In this document: positions 27,701 to 39,098 of the stretch, piece by piece
Layout of the letters: the number at the start of each line of letters is the position of its first letter
Position numbering within the stretch: position 1 is the stretch's first letter
Source of the DNA: Tetrahymena elliotti 4EA
Lineage: Eukaryota > Ciliophora > Oligohymenophorea > Hymenostomatida > Tetrahymenidae
DNA length: 64,000 nt
Reading direction: 5' to 3'
Assembly: GCA_000231825.2 (NCBI GenBank)
Contig: JH720380.1
Coordinates: 62,001 to 126,000 of the forward strand
Notes under the pieces: model-generated
Database searches by the model: none
Told to the model about the DNA's origin: nothing
What the model saw: only the letters and a program-made list of their open reading frames with translations
Program-made: the position numbers and the translations under genes

Positions 27701-28195
27701 CATCCGTTGATGCTAGGATGGCTAAATCATAAGCTTAAAACTACTAATACTACTTTATACTTTTTTATCCTTTAGCTTTATCTTAAATTCTTTATTCTAA
27801 AATTCAACCTAGCTCTAGACTAAATTTATTTACTTTTATTTTTAAATGCTACTTATCTTAAAGCTTTTTAATCAAAAGACTATCCATTCTGCTAGGACAG
27901 TTAATATCAAATACAACTAGCTACATTTTTAGTTAAATTTATTGAGAATATGTTTATCCGTTTACGCTTGGATGAATTATGCTAACTAAGCTAACTATTT
28001 TATGATTTATCTTGAGAATAACTTTTTATGCTTGATTAGTGTTGTAAATTTTAGCAAACTATTATTGATATATTTCAAATTATTTTTTTTGTCATCCGTT
28101 AATGCTAGGATGTTTAAATCGCAGTTAAATACTAGCTAGGTTGATTTTTTGAGCTATTTTTATAGTAATTTGATCACCCTTTATCGCTCGGATGG
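27701..28195 (+). repeat. Cluster of five related small hairpins
   Basis: Hairpin 1 (27701-27720) is CATCC, a 10 nt loop GTTGATGCTA, then GGATG. Hairpin 3 (27953-27976) is TTTATCC, loop GTTTACGCTT, GGATGAA (seven pairs, one G-T). Hairpin 4 (28093-28112) is CATCC, loop GTTAATGCTA, GGATG. Weaker copies lie at 27880-27900 (CTATCC/GGACAG, loop ATTCTGCTA) and 28176-28195 (CACCC/GGATG, loop TTTATCGCTC), each with one mismatch. The shared pattern is YATCC-KTTNAYGCTN-GGATG. The spacing is irregular (about 180, 75, 140 and 85 bp). Confidence 0.65.
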
Positions 28196-28575
28196 CTAAG
28201 TAAGATTATTTTAAGCTAAAATAGTAAAGATTTTAATAGACCTATTTATTCTTAAGCTATTTAGCTAATATCAACTAATGATTTAACATTACTTTTTATC
28301 AAAACTTAATTCCTATTTAATTTATTATGATAGCACTATAATCTAAAAATACACTTCTTAATTAATAAAATAATAAACCTAAATAGCTAAGCTAATCAAT
28401 CAATTAATCTTAATAATTTATATGAATAACTAATCCCTAAAAGCTAATAAAAATCTAAACTAAAATAACTCTAATTTTTATAAAACATTTTTCCCTAATT
28501 TAATTCTCCCTTTATTTTTGCCTAAATATATTTTTTATACTCTTACTAGTTCTATAATATGTCTATAATATGATT

Positions 28576-28615
28576 GTTATGTTATGTTATGTTATGCTAT
28601 GCTACGCTATGCTAA
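28576..28615. repeat. Pentanucleotide repeat (GTTAT/GCTAT)n
   Basis: About eight imperfect units: GTTAT repeated four times, then GCTAT, GCTAC, GCTAT, GCTAA. It lies in the pyrimidine-biased noncoding block and the second half repeats the GCTA word typical of that block. Confidence 0.85.
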
Positions 28616-31600
28616 ATGCTATTATGTATGCTTTTTTTATAATCCTTATTGCTTGCTTTATTATAAATAATTTACTGTCCTATTAAAAACTCTTAAACCC
28701 TAATACTTTAATAAATTTGATGCTTGATATGCTTAGCTAATATCTATTTTTCTGTGAAATCTCTAAATTTATATATTTTACTTTTATTCATCACCTATTT
28801 TAATTAATTATTTTTTACCCTAACTATTTTACTATTTTCTTTACTTTATTTAATACCTACTTGCTTGTTTGCTTTTATGCTTGCTTAACTTTTTTTTTAA
28901 TTTAGTCTTTGTACTTTATCACTTTGATTACGCCTCAAAGGAGATTATTTATTTAATTTTATAAAACTATCCTTTATTTATATGAAATTAATACCTATTT
29001 TTATAATTTAATATTAACCATTCTCCTATTTTAAATATCTACAATAAACTGCTAAGTTATCACATGTCACTCTATTATAAAATATAGCGCCTTTGATAAA
29101 TTATCTATTTACTTTTTATGATTTTTTATTAACTATTTTACAATTGTTTTAATTAACTAATAAAACTAAGACTGTCTTAATGTTTTTAAATAAAGTATTA
29201 AAGTAGATGATTTGGGAAATTATTGTGATTAATCTTAGGATGTTTTTATCAAATTTTTGGGGGGTCTTTGCTTGGTTTTTAATTTTTGTCTAGTTTCAGC
29301 AATTTTAATTTTCTTGCCAATAATTTACTAATGACTTCCTATTGTAATCTTTATTGATAATTAAATACTTGACACTATATTGATCTGTTTTTATGAGCAC
29401 AACGAAAACAATTACCCAATATTCAAGTAGAAAATATAATATAATAAATTCTTATTTATACCTCTACTAATTTTAAAATAGACTGCTATCTTACATATAG
29501 TAATTGTTAATACCTAGATACAATATACTTTTTTATATAGTAGATAGCTCCACTAGAAAAGAATTTATCTAAAAAAATAGGGGATAGTTTATCAGATAAC
29601 TTCATCTTAATAATTTAATAATTTTCTTTTACACACAGTATATATATTATTAAGATTCTAATTTTTAGTAAGGTTTTATAGTAAAATAATCATGGGCTTT
29701 TCTCTTGATAATATTGAGAATAGTAAAGACAAGTTAAATCAACAACTCATTTAAAATACATTTTATTCCTTTTTAGTAGATTTATTTTTATTTTTTTTAT
29801 AAGTTAATTCATAAGAAAATTTATTAGTAAGATCAATCAATAACAATTTTTAGGTTGTAAAATTATCCTGCTTTTAGATTGCTGAAAGGGTGTAAAATAT
29901 ATTTTTATGATATTCAAGTGAATTTCTATTACAAATTTTAAAATGTAGAGCTACTAGAGTTGGAGAAAAAATTTTCAATCTAGTTTAATTTTAAAATTCT
30001 CAATAAAAATATTTTCTTTTTCGTATTTAGAAATTTTTCAGAACTAAATAAGAGAGCCATAATTTTCTTCAGTCCATCAAATTTTTAGAATGATCATTAT
30101 AGCTACTAGAAAAAATCAATTAAATAGTTAGAAATGAAATTCTTTCGTTTTTAGCGTTAGTAAGGATTAATAAGAAGAAGAAAAAAGAGTAGATTTAAAA
30201 ACTAGAATCAATTCAGAATTAAATACAGTATAAATAGATAAAATCAGACAAACTAATTTGTAAATATACTCAAGAAGCTTTATTTATTTCTCCTTGTTTA
30301 TCTATATTATAGCAATATTAACTACTTAGCATTTAATATAAGGCAACATTTATTGCTGATTAGAATATTTTGTTATTAAAATAATTAACATAATCTTATA
30401 ATAAAAGTCTTTTATTTCCTAAAAAAATAAATATTTTATTTGACAAATTAGTTTTTTTTCCTTATGAAAAATGAGGCTATTTACCTATTGATATTAAGAT
30501 TATATTTTTCAAAGCATAAACAACAAACAAATAAAAATGGAGATAATATTATTTACAGTTTGTTAAATATATTTTCGTATTCAATTATTCAAAAACGATT
30601 TTCTTTAAGATCAGCTTCAGAATAATAAAAGTTTTTTATGGAGTTAAAATGATGACGAATTGAAATCTTGAATCATCTAAGTTAATTTATTATTGATATA
30701 AATTATCTTTCTTAAGAGATTTAAAAAGCTGTAAAGGAAGCCATCCAATTTAAACTATTAGAATCAAGCTCCCAAATTATAATAATAAAAATATTAATGG
30801 ACACAAGCTGCACATTTTTTAGAAAAAATATTTATTCATAAATAAAAATATTTCAAATCAATAATGAAGAAAAGCTAATCTTTTCATGTTTAATATATTT
30901 GATGGTTATTTTAAACAGTCGATTATTTCATATTTGTTATAAAAAACAAAAAAACACTTCAATATATTCCTCAGTTTTAAAAAAATTAAATAACACTTTT
31001 TTTCCTGATCTGCTTTTCTTTTCGTTTAATTTTACTTTTTTTTCCCAAATAGTCAGCCAGTTTTGAAAGATTAAAAAAAGGGAATGTTTTTTAAAGTCTT
31101 TAATTATTTTTTCTAAATTCAAGTAAAAGCTCTGACTGTGTCATATTATGCAAGCATTACATATAATATATTACATAAGATATTCTTTGTCACTAAAAAT
31201 AAATTTGTCACATCTTCTTCAAAGTTGATTTTATAATTTATAAAGCCTTGTAAAGAGCTAAACAGAAATATTTAATTTGGTTTCAATTAAAGATTATTAC
31301 CATAGATTCTAACATTTAAAAGTAAATTTGACTAATGATTCTGGGGTAGTTAGATTCTTATAATTATGGTTGCCTATTTCTTTGCTTTTTATATTTTTTT
31401 TGATAAAATACATTTAATATCTTTTCTTTGTAAAAGTATAAATTAGAACATTTTTCAACTTAGGTTCAAAGTAAGAAAATAATTGACTGAAATTATAGGT
31501 TTTGCTAAATTTAAATCTTAAAGTAAAGTGTGATGTGTTATATTTTTTACATATATAATCTAATGTGAAAAAAATTATAAAATTATTATAAGTTTATGGA

Positions 31601-32175
31601 ATAGATTAAATTAAGACAAATGAATATTAATTTTATAATTTCATTATTACAAATTTAACAATATCAATCATTTTATTGATAAATTATTTTTTTTAAGCTA
31701 GTAAATTTAACAGTTTGATTTCCCTCTAGAAAATTTTTAATCCATGATTAGAAAAGTATGGAAATGAATCAATTGATTATTTCAAATATTTTTATTTTTA
31801 AAATTAATAAATCATTAAATAATGTTAAATATAATTAAATTTTTATAAACACTATCCTTATATTTTAGTTAAATTTATTTGGGTTTGATATCTCCCTTTA
31901 GATAATTATGAAGGAGTTTAACTACCAAAAGTTAAAAAAGAATGATTTAATGTTAACCTCAACTAATTTTATAAAATTAAAACAAAGTTGAACAAATTTG
32001 CATCTTCGAGAAATAGATTTAGCTTATGAGAAAAATAATTTTATGATTCTGGTAGACAAAATATATATTCATTTTTATTATTTTATTTTAAGAAATTATA
32101 TATTGTTTAGTATCAAAAATATTAGAAATAATTAAGTTAGTTATTTAGTAAGTGTTAAAAAATTAATAAGCGAAA

Positions 32176-33289
32176 ATGGACGATTAATTTACCTTAGATT
32201 CTTATATATCAACTAATAAAAAGTCAGATAAATCAGATAAAACTCAAAAGGGACGTTAGAATAGAAATAGGGATGATAACAACTAAAGAAGGGGTAACAA
32301 TCAAAGAGGAAATAACAGATTTAGAGGTAGAGGTGGTAATAATGATAGAGCAAGAAACCAAAATAGAAACAGAAGAAATAACTAGGCAATTTTCCTAAAA
32401 ATAATTTGATTAATTAATTCATAATAAGAATTATTTTAAAATAGAGAGACTCAAACAACTGGAATGACAGCAAGTTCGATGTAATCCCTTTTAAAATTTA
32501 CATATTTCACAATCTTTTTCCTTAAATTAATTTTCAGAAATTGATAAATTTATTCAAAACTTTTATTTGTAATACATCAGAGAAGACAAAGAAAAGGATC
32601 TTTTAATAATAAAGAAGAAGAAGAAAGAACTACTGGCAAATATGTAATTATTGAGAATTTGCACTACTCTGTAACTGAAGAGGAATTATAAGTAAAATTT
32701 TACTTTATTTTGCATACTTCAATATTTATCATTAATAATCAAATTTATAAAACAACTACAATAATAAAAAATATCTTATCTAACATTAATCAAATTTAAA
32801 TCATTAATAAGGAACATGTTAGCAAGTATGGTGAAGTAATTTAATGCAAGATCTTTTGGGATGATAATGGAAGAAGCAAAGTAAGACAAATTATTTTAGC
32901 TTTCTTTCACAAATTTATTCAATAATAAATATCTTTGTATCTTTCGAAATCAACATTTGTATAATAAATTTCTTATTTCGCGGTATAGGAAAAGGCAATT
33001 ATTTAATTTGAAAACGAAGAAGATGCTAAAGAAGCCATTGAAGATTTAGAAGGTTTCTTTAAAATTAAAAAAAAATAGAACAGAATCAAATAAATAAAAT
33101 TAATTTAGGTTCCACTATTGAAGATTAAACCTTAACTGCTCACTATGCTTCAAATGATGATGTTGGTTATGTCAAAAAAACTAAAAAAATTTAGAAGCAA
33201 AGCAAGTAAAATAATAATCTAAACTTTTTATTTTCAGTTTTTAAATACAAAACCTAAATAATTAAAGAGCATTCAATAGAAGAAGATGA
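32176..33289 (+). CDS. ALY/REF-like mRNA export adaptor, RRM protein, about 212 aa
   Basis: Exons: 32176-32385, 32445-32480, 32581-32691, 32812-32880, 32989-33052, 33109-33205 and probably 33238-33289. The N-terminus (MDDQFTLDSYIST) resembles the UAP56-binding box of ALY/REF/Yra1 and is followed by an Arg/Gly/Asn-rich stretch (residues 30-72). One RRM spans about 102-176: RNP2-like KYVIIENL, then HVSKYGEVIQCKIFW, then KAIIQFENEEDAKEAIEDLEG. ALY/REF proteins bring spliced mRNA to the export receptor. Intron 1 begins GC, not GT; no GT donor restores the frame. The 3' end is uncertain: the last intron would be only 32 nt, and without it the frame runs into EHSIEEDDFVDKSML, which resembles a C-terminal ALY box. 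Confidence 0.8.
32386..32444 (+). other. Probable GC-AG intron
   Basis: This 59 nt intron in the ALY/REF-like gene starts ACTAG|GCAATTTTCC and ends AAAATAG|AGAGAC, phase 0. The upstream GT dinucleotides in exon 1 would all be phase 1 and lead to a quick TGA, or to the wrong RRM frame. The next exon (32445-32480, RDSNNWNDSKFD) has a normal GT donor. Confidence 0.65.
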
Positions 33290-34316
33290 TTTTGTAGACA
33301 AGAGCATGCTAAATAAAAATTAATAGAGTGTTTAATAATATTACTGTTTATATTTACTTTATTCAAAATTAAATGTAACAAAAATCATTTTTTTAAATAA
33401 TAAATAAAATTTACTTATTCATGTAAATATCAAAATTTAAGTTAAGAAAAAATTAATTCTTTCATAAATTTATAATTTTAATACCCATAATTATCTCAAA
33501 AATAATGTGTGTTGGAATTAAAATTCATTTTGTAATCATATGTAATATAGAATCCTAATTCATTTTTACTAACAAAATAGATAGCTTTCAATTTAAAATC
33601 TTTTTATTCAATAAAAATTTACTTACTACAAGAAAATATTTAATATAAAAATTGATGCATTTTTCAAAATTAATTTAAAAAGTTTTCTTATCAAAATAAA
33701 ATAAGATTTTTAATTGTTTAAATAGTTATTTTATTCATTAAATATTTTAAATTTAGCAATAGAATGTTGATTATCTGAATTAAAATATTACATGGGCAAA
33801 ATATATTCTTTCAATTTAAAATGGATTTTTATTCATGAATAAAATTTAATATACTTGTGTTAAAAATTTAAAATATGCTTTTGGTCTGTTATAAAAGTGT
33901 AGCATTAATGCTAAAGTTCTGTAATTATTGAAACTTAACTTAGTGTTGAAAATTTAATTGTTGACAAAATTATCTAGGATATGTTTTAAAATTGTAATTT
34001 TAAACATACTTTTTTATAAAAATTTAAAACAATCATTTTGGTTTGGCATAAAAAAATATGAAATGTGATTGATTGATTGAGTTACTAGAATTCATAAGAA
34101 AGTAGACTTGTAAAGTAAATACTATGGAAATGTGCAAAAAAGAAATAAACTGTTTAGAATTTGAAAGTCTTTGGTTTGGTTATCTTGTTTATCTTAGAAA
34201 AAAATTGTGTTTGAAGGATGATAGTTTATTAAAAAAGTAGTATTGATCAATTAATTTCTAACGATAGATTATAATTAAATTAATAAATTTTTGATTGGTA
34301 TTGCAAAATCAAACAA
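33290..34316. other. Intergenic spacer
   Basis: A+T-rich spacer between the ALY/REF-like gene and the TTLL gene. One frame continuing from the ALY gene is free of TGA until 33768, but its composition is that of spacer. No feature was recognised. Confidence 0.55.
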
Positions 34317-37187
34317 ATGCTTTTACAAATTAATAATTAATAAAAATTGTAGCTACAATAGAGCTTTGACAAAAATGCTCTTTAAAGCAATAAAAGGGTA
34401 ATCAAAAATGGTCAAAATATTTCATCATAGATTTATTCTTAAAAGAAAGATGCTTAAAAGAGAGCCTTGACTCCAGTCAAAACAAGTGGATAGAAGTATA
34501 AGCAATATACTTCTCCATAAGTAAAGTCAATTAAGACTATGACCAATGTATATGGAGGCAACCAATTACCAGTATAAATGAAGCCCTCAAATAAAACGTA
34601 ATTACCTCCTATAATGACTTAAAGCGCTGTAGCATAGAGTTCAAAGAAGAGCATATTTATTGGCAAAGGAAATAACGATCAATTAATTAGAGAATTCTTT
34701 GAAAAAAAGTAATATTTTTTAGTTGTAAATCCTATTTAGCAAATACAATATAAAGACCAAGTCTTTTAATTAAAATAATGCAATTTATTAACTAACATTC
34801 AAACTCTTATTATATTAATTAAAGTGTTTAAGATAAGAAATAGAATGCAAGTAACAAATAAGTTATTTCTCAGAATGTTTATATCTGAAAAATTATTTAT
34901 TTTAAATACTGTGCCTACATCATTTATTTAAGCCATTTTCAATTAATAATAACTTTATAACATTTAGGGGGTGGAATGTATTAGATAGTAGCCTGAAGTT
35001 TTGGACGAAATTTAATTTTAAGTGGGTATAAACAATCAACGAAATAGATTGGCAATTCTTCCATGAAGGATAATAGATAGTAAATTTTAATTATTTTTGG
35101 TGTATTTTTTGGGCACTCGAATAAAATGTAATAGTTTTAAAAGAAGATTATAATGTTAAATCTGTTATCAATGTATTTCTTAATAATTTTCTTGAATAAG
35201 GTCATATAAAAAAACAAAACAAAAATGAAATAAACCATGCTTATTCTAATTAGCTTTATTATTTGATACTTATTTCAAATTTATGATTTTGTCTTTTGTG
35301 ACAAAAATCTTCAAATCTATTAAGTATAGTTGAAACTTACTTACTAATTCATAATAGAAAAATTTAAATATAATTTCTGTTATTAAAAATTAACAATTTA
35401 TTTAATTGTCAATAGGTCAATCACATTTAAAATATCTCTATCATAGCAACTAAGTCAGGACTTGTTTAGACTATAAAAGATTTTGAGACCAAAGATAAAT
35501 TCTTAGCCAGCTCATATGGTATTCATTCTTCTTAATTTATGCCAGAAACATTTCGCTTAGACGTTACTAGAGACGATTACTCTATTGAAGAATAAAATTT
35601 TTTGAACTAGAAAAATACAGGTTTATGGATAAACAAACCCACTAATTTCAATTGTGGTAAAGGAATTCAAATGGTTTCTGACATTAAAAAATTTAAAGAC
35701 GAATTTACTCGTTTGAAATCTTAGAGCTACTCTCTTAGATAAGGCAAATCAATAGCTTCAACCAAATTCTAAGTCTTCCACAAGAAATGTATTATACAAA
35801 GATATATAGATAGCCCATTACTTCTTGACAAAAAGAAATTTGATATGCGTGTCTATGTATTTATAGCTTGTACTGATCCTCTTCTTGTCCTCTATAATCC
35901 AGGATATCTTCGTCTCTCAATGAATGATTACAATAAAGGTATACATTATAATTTTGTTAACAAATATTTAGTAGTAAAATACTTTAAAAATAAAAATATT
36001 TTTGGAGAGTAAAAATTGAAAAATTTACAAAACTTATTCTTTAAAAATAAAATGTATAATTATACTTCAATAAAAATCAAAATTCTAGATTTCATAATAA
36101 ATCAATCCAATAAAAAATTAAAAAAAATTTGCTGATAAAAATAATGATGGAAGAGTGATTGAAATAATTCATGATTTTATTTATTTAAACTAAAAAATTT
36201 TAATTTTTAAAATAGAAAATGTTGATGATAACAATGAGAAATTCACTCATTTAACTAATGCAGCTATTTAAAAGAAGCACCCTAACTTCTAAAAAAATAA
36301 AGAGAATACTATCTGGAGTGTTGAGAAGTTCGAAGTAAATTCATTAAATTAATTTTTAATATTTCATGAAAAGAAACCATTAAAAATAATAAATTTTTAA
36401 ATCAGAAATTAATATATAATATCGTTTTTAATATTTTAAGATATTTAATTGAATTCTAACAACAATATTTTTTTATTTATTAATTAATGCTCTTCTCTTT
36501 TAATAAAAAGAAATATGTTATGTAAAACTATAATGTATCTCTCAAATAGCTTGACGAATTAAAAAAGAAAATTAAATCTATACTCACTTATGTTGTCCGC
36601 TCTGCTGAGAAAAAATTAGATAAAAAATAAGGTTGCTTTGAATTACTTGGTTGTGATATTTTATTAGGTAGTGATTTTACTCCTTACTTGATTGAGATGA
36701 ACCACAACCCAGCTCTTCATTTAGGTAAATATGAATAAATTCAATTTATCTGATTTATTTTGAAATTTATATTTAAATTTTAGTAAATAAAACACTGATT
36801 TAGCAAAATATTTTGAATTAAAAAAACAAAAAATTCTTCGAGAAATAATATTTTTAATTATTTTTATTATTATAATTTATAGACACTATTGTTTAAGGTT
36901 AAGTTATTCCCTAAGTTGTAAACGATGCCTTAGAAATAATTACTCAAATTCATGAGAAATAAGAAAAACCAGAAAATATCATTAAAGGTGAATTTAATAC
37001 AAGATGTTTCTAAACACTAATTAACGAAGCAAATAACTTCTGCTTCTTAAGAGCTTAAAAATAAATTATATAATAAGCAGTTGTTTAAGAAAACAAAAAA
37101 GATTTAACTCCTATTTCAATAAAAGATAAGTCTCTTTCCACATTTTAAAGTCTCTAAAGTTAACAGTCAATGAAAGAGCATTCATGA
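34317..37187 (+). CDS. Tubulin-tyrosine-ligase-like protein, TTLL10-type, 554 aa
   Basis: Six exons: 34317-34708, 34968-35079, 35416-35938, 36216-36334, 36511-36724, 36883-37187; phases 2, 0, 1, 0, 1; total 555 codons. The TTL domain starts near residue 126 (FFEKKGWNVLDSSLKFWTKF) and continues FHEGQQIVNHIQNI, PETFRLD, TGLWINKPTNFNCGKGIQ (ATP-grasp), KFDMRVYVFIACTDPLLVLY, GYLRL, FTHLTNAAIQKKHPNF, NTIWSVEKF and CDILLGSDFTPYLIEMNHNP (metal-binding Glu and Asn). The HLTN...QKKHP...TIWS block is most like TTLL10, a family reported to elongate polyglycine chains, though that assignment is an inference. These enzymes add Gly or Glu to tubulin and other proteins and serve cilia. Confidence 0.92.
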
Positions 37188-38194
37188 CTAAAAAAAAAAT
37201 ATATTAAAATAAATATATCTAAAAGTATTATTTTTCATTCCATGTTGTTATTTTTTCTCAGTTTAGTTAAAGATAATAATTAAATATTTCCAAAACCTTC
37301 TTAGTGCTTAATAAATTAAAGTTATTTTTGCTATATAATTTTTCTGTTATTAAAATAGATTTTTATAATTCTTCATTCCTTTCTTTGAAAAATAATAATC
37401 TATATCTATTTACTCTTCATAAAAAATTTACAACATTAGGATTATCTTGTGAAAAATTCATGTTTTAAGACAAGCCATTCAATTTGAGACTAGAAAAAAA
37501 AAAATTTAAATTATTTAAAAAGTTAGAAAAGCTTGATGAAAATTTATATTTAAGAAAAAGGGTATGTGCATACCTTTTTAACCAAAATAATTTTTAAAAT
37601 TAAATCAGTTCAAATTTTAAAATAGGTGTTTTTAAGTTGGATTCATTTATGGTAAATTTGACATATTAATTAAGAAAAAGCAAAATGCGTGAAATTTGTT
37701 GCAGAAATTTATCAAAAAACTTATTTCTAAATTAATAAATTCAAAAAAAGTCAAAGTGTATAGAAGAAATTATGAGAGAATAAAATTTAATTTTATTTAA
37801 TTTCAATAATAACAGGTATTGGAGCAAATAGAAAGAAAATTGTAATTATTAAATTTAATAAGCTAAAAATTACAGGTTGAAGCATTCGAAGTATTTTGAT
37901 TTATTTTTTCAAATATTTTTATTCATAGATAATAATTATTTCTAAATTTATCTAATCAGCTATGTTTGCTGTATCAAACAATATAAATACTGGTCTCTGT
38001 TTTTAATAGTTAATGATTAGACTTACCTGCAATTTTAATGCATTAAATCTATTTTAAATAGTATGATAAAATAATTAGCCAATATTGATAATAATAATCT
38101 ATAAATTCTAATCAGACAAATGATAAATTAATAAAAATTGATAATTGTTTAATAAAATAAAAATCACAATACTTAAAAAAAAGAAATTAAAAAA
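37188..38194. other. Intergenic spacer
   Basis: One kilobase of A+T-rich spacer between the TTLL gene and the 130 aa gene, both on the plus strand. No feature was recognised. Confidence 0.6.
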
Positions 38195-38587
38195 ATGCAA
38201 GAAAACAAAGTCAAATCTATAAATAAAAACGATATGAAGTAAATTTTAAATAGAATTCTACCTCTTTACATTCAAGTAGAATTAAAAACAAATAAAAAAG
38301 CTGTGAAGATTGCTAACAACCTTTCATATGAATAAATAAGCAGACATATAAATAAAAAATTTCCATCAGCTAGCTAAAACCTGGTTACTTAAGAAAAATT
38401 AGATAAAATATATGAAGGTATAGTTGATATAATAAACTAAGATACCGAAACAGGTATGATATTTAAAAATGTTATAGATGTTGAAATAGTTAAAATGTAT
38501 TTTTATCCATGTGATTTATCAGAGGCTCACTTGCTCTAATCAAAGGACGAAACAAACATTATTTTATTAGTATTTAAAAAAGAATGA
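38195..38587 (+). CDS. Small single-exon protein of unknown family, 130 aa
   Basis: An uninterrupted frame of 131 codons starts MQENKVKSINKNDMKQILNR and ends ILLVFKKE. Length alone is weak evidence, because TGA is the only stop. However, the protein aligns over its whole length with the one at 53387-53791: RILPLYIQVELKTNKK against NLIPYYLRNQLKIYKK, KIYEGIVDIIN against EIFQGIIGIIQ, FKNVIDVEIVK against FKNKVDVDVIK, and a shared hydrophobic end. It has no signal peptide or clear transmembrane helix. I recognise no known domain. The alternating hydrophobic C-terminal half suggests a small alpha/beta fold. Confidence 0.75.
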
Positions 38588-39098
38588 AAATTGTAATAAC
38601 TTTAATTAATTCCATCAAAATCCACTTTATAAAAATAAATTAAAATACTTAATAAATACATCAAAAAAAATTGTCTATTTTTAAATTAGTATTAAATTTA
38701 TTATAATGTAAATATATATTTTCTGTTTTCCTATTATCTATAATGCTAAGCTTACAATATTTTTATACTTTAAAAAAACTATCTGACGATTTATTACCTA
38801 CTTACTGTAAAAAGTAAATTTTATTTAGCCTTGTTTACAACTAAAAACTAATTTTTTTAAGAAAAATTATCAGTAATAACTTGAAACAAGATCAAATAAA
38901 AACCATTAAATTAAACTAAAAATTAACTATCAAATTACAAAAAAATGCATATTTTTAATCTCTAATTAAGGTATTAATTAGAGATCAATTTTTTAATATT
39001 AAATAAGTAATTTTTTATTTTGTTAATTTATGTGATTCTACAAAAAAAATAACATAAAAAAAATTGTAAATAATAAACTTAAAAAGATATTTAATATT
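38588..39098. other. Convergent intergenic spacer
   Basis: A+T-rich sequence between the 3' ends of the plus-strand 130 aa gene and the minus-strand coiled-coil gene. No feature was recognised; it must hold both 3' ends. Confidence 0.6.

Larger units (their letters stand above)
27360..29160 (+). other. Pyrimidine-biased, GCTA-rich noncoding block
   Basis: Across this stretch the plus strand is rich in T and C and poor in G, with the words GCTA, AGCT and TTAGC repeated far more often than in neighbouring spacers. TGA occurs often in all frames, so it does not look like coding sequence. It contains the hairpin cluster at 27701-28195. It could be a noncoding RNA locus or a relic element; this is inference from composition only. 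Confidence 0.4.
26097..32175. other. 6 kb gene-poor region
   Basis: No complete gene was found here on either strand. It contains a short coding-like remnant (minus, 26314-26490), a block of unusual composition (about 27360-29160) with a hairpin cluster and a pentanucleotide repeat, a rare run of six G near 29261, and otherwise ordinary A+T-rich spacer. It is by far the longest gap in the window. Confidence 0.6.

Noticed and set aside
27701..28195. CRISPR-like array
   Set aside because: The repeats are diverged and irregularly spaced, and the organism is a eukaryote.
29691..30471. A plus-strand frame of about 260 codons with only two internal TGA codons, starting MGFSLDNIENSKDK
   Set aside because: Given the A+T content, about four TGA would be expected by chance; the composition is that of spacer, and no splice sites restore a good frame. 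It was not called as a gene.
35080..35415. Open frame directly after TTLL exon 2 (VNFNYFWCIFWALEQN...) that looks like continued coding
   Set aside because: Splicing at ATA|GTAAAT to AATAG|GTCAAT restores the conserved QQIVNHIQN motif of TTLL proteins, so this open frame is intronic.
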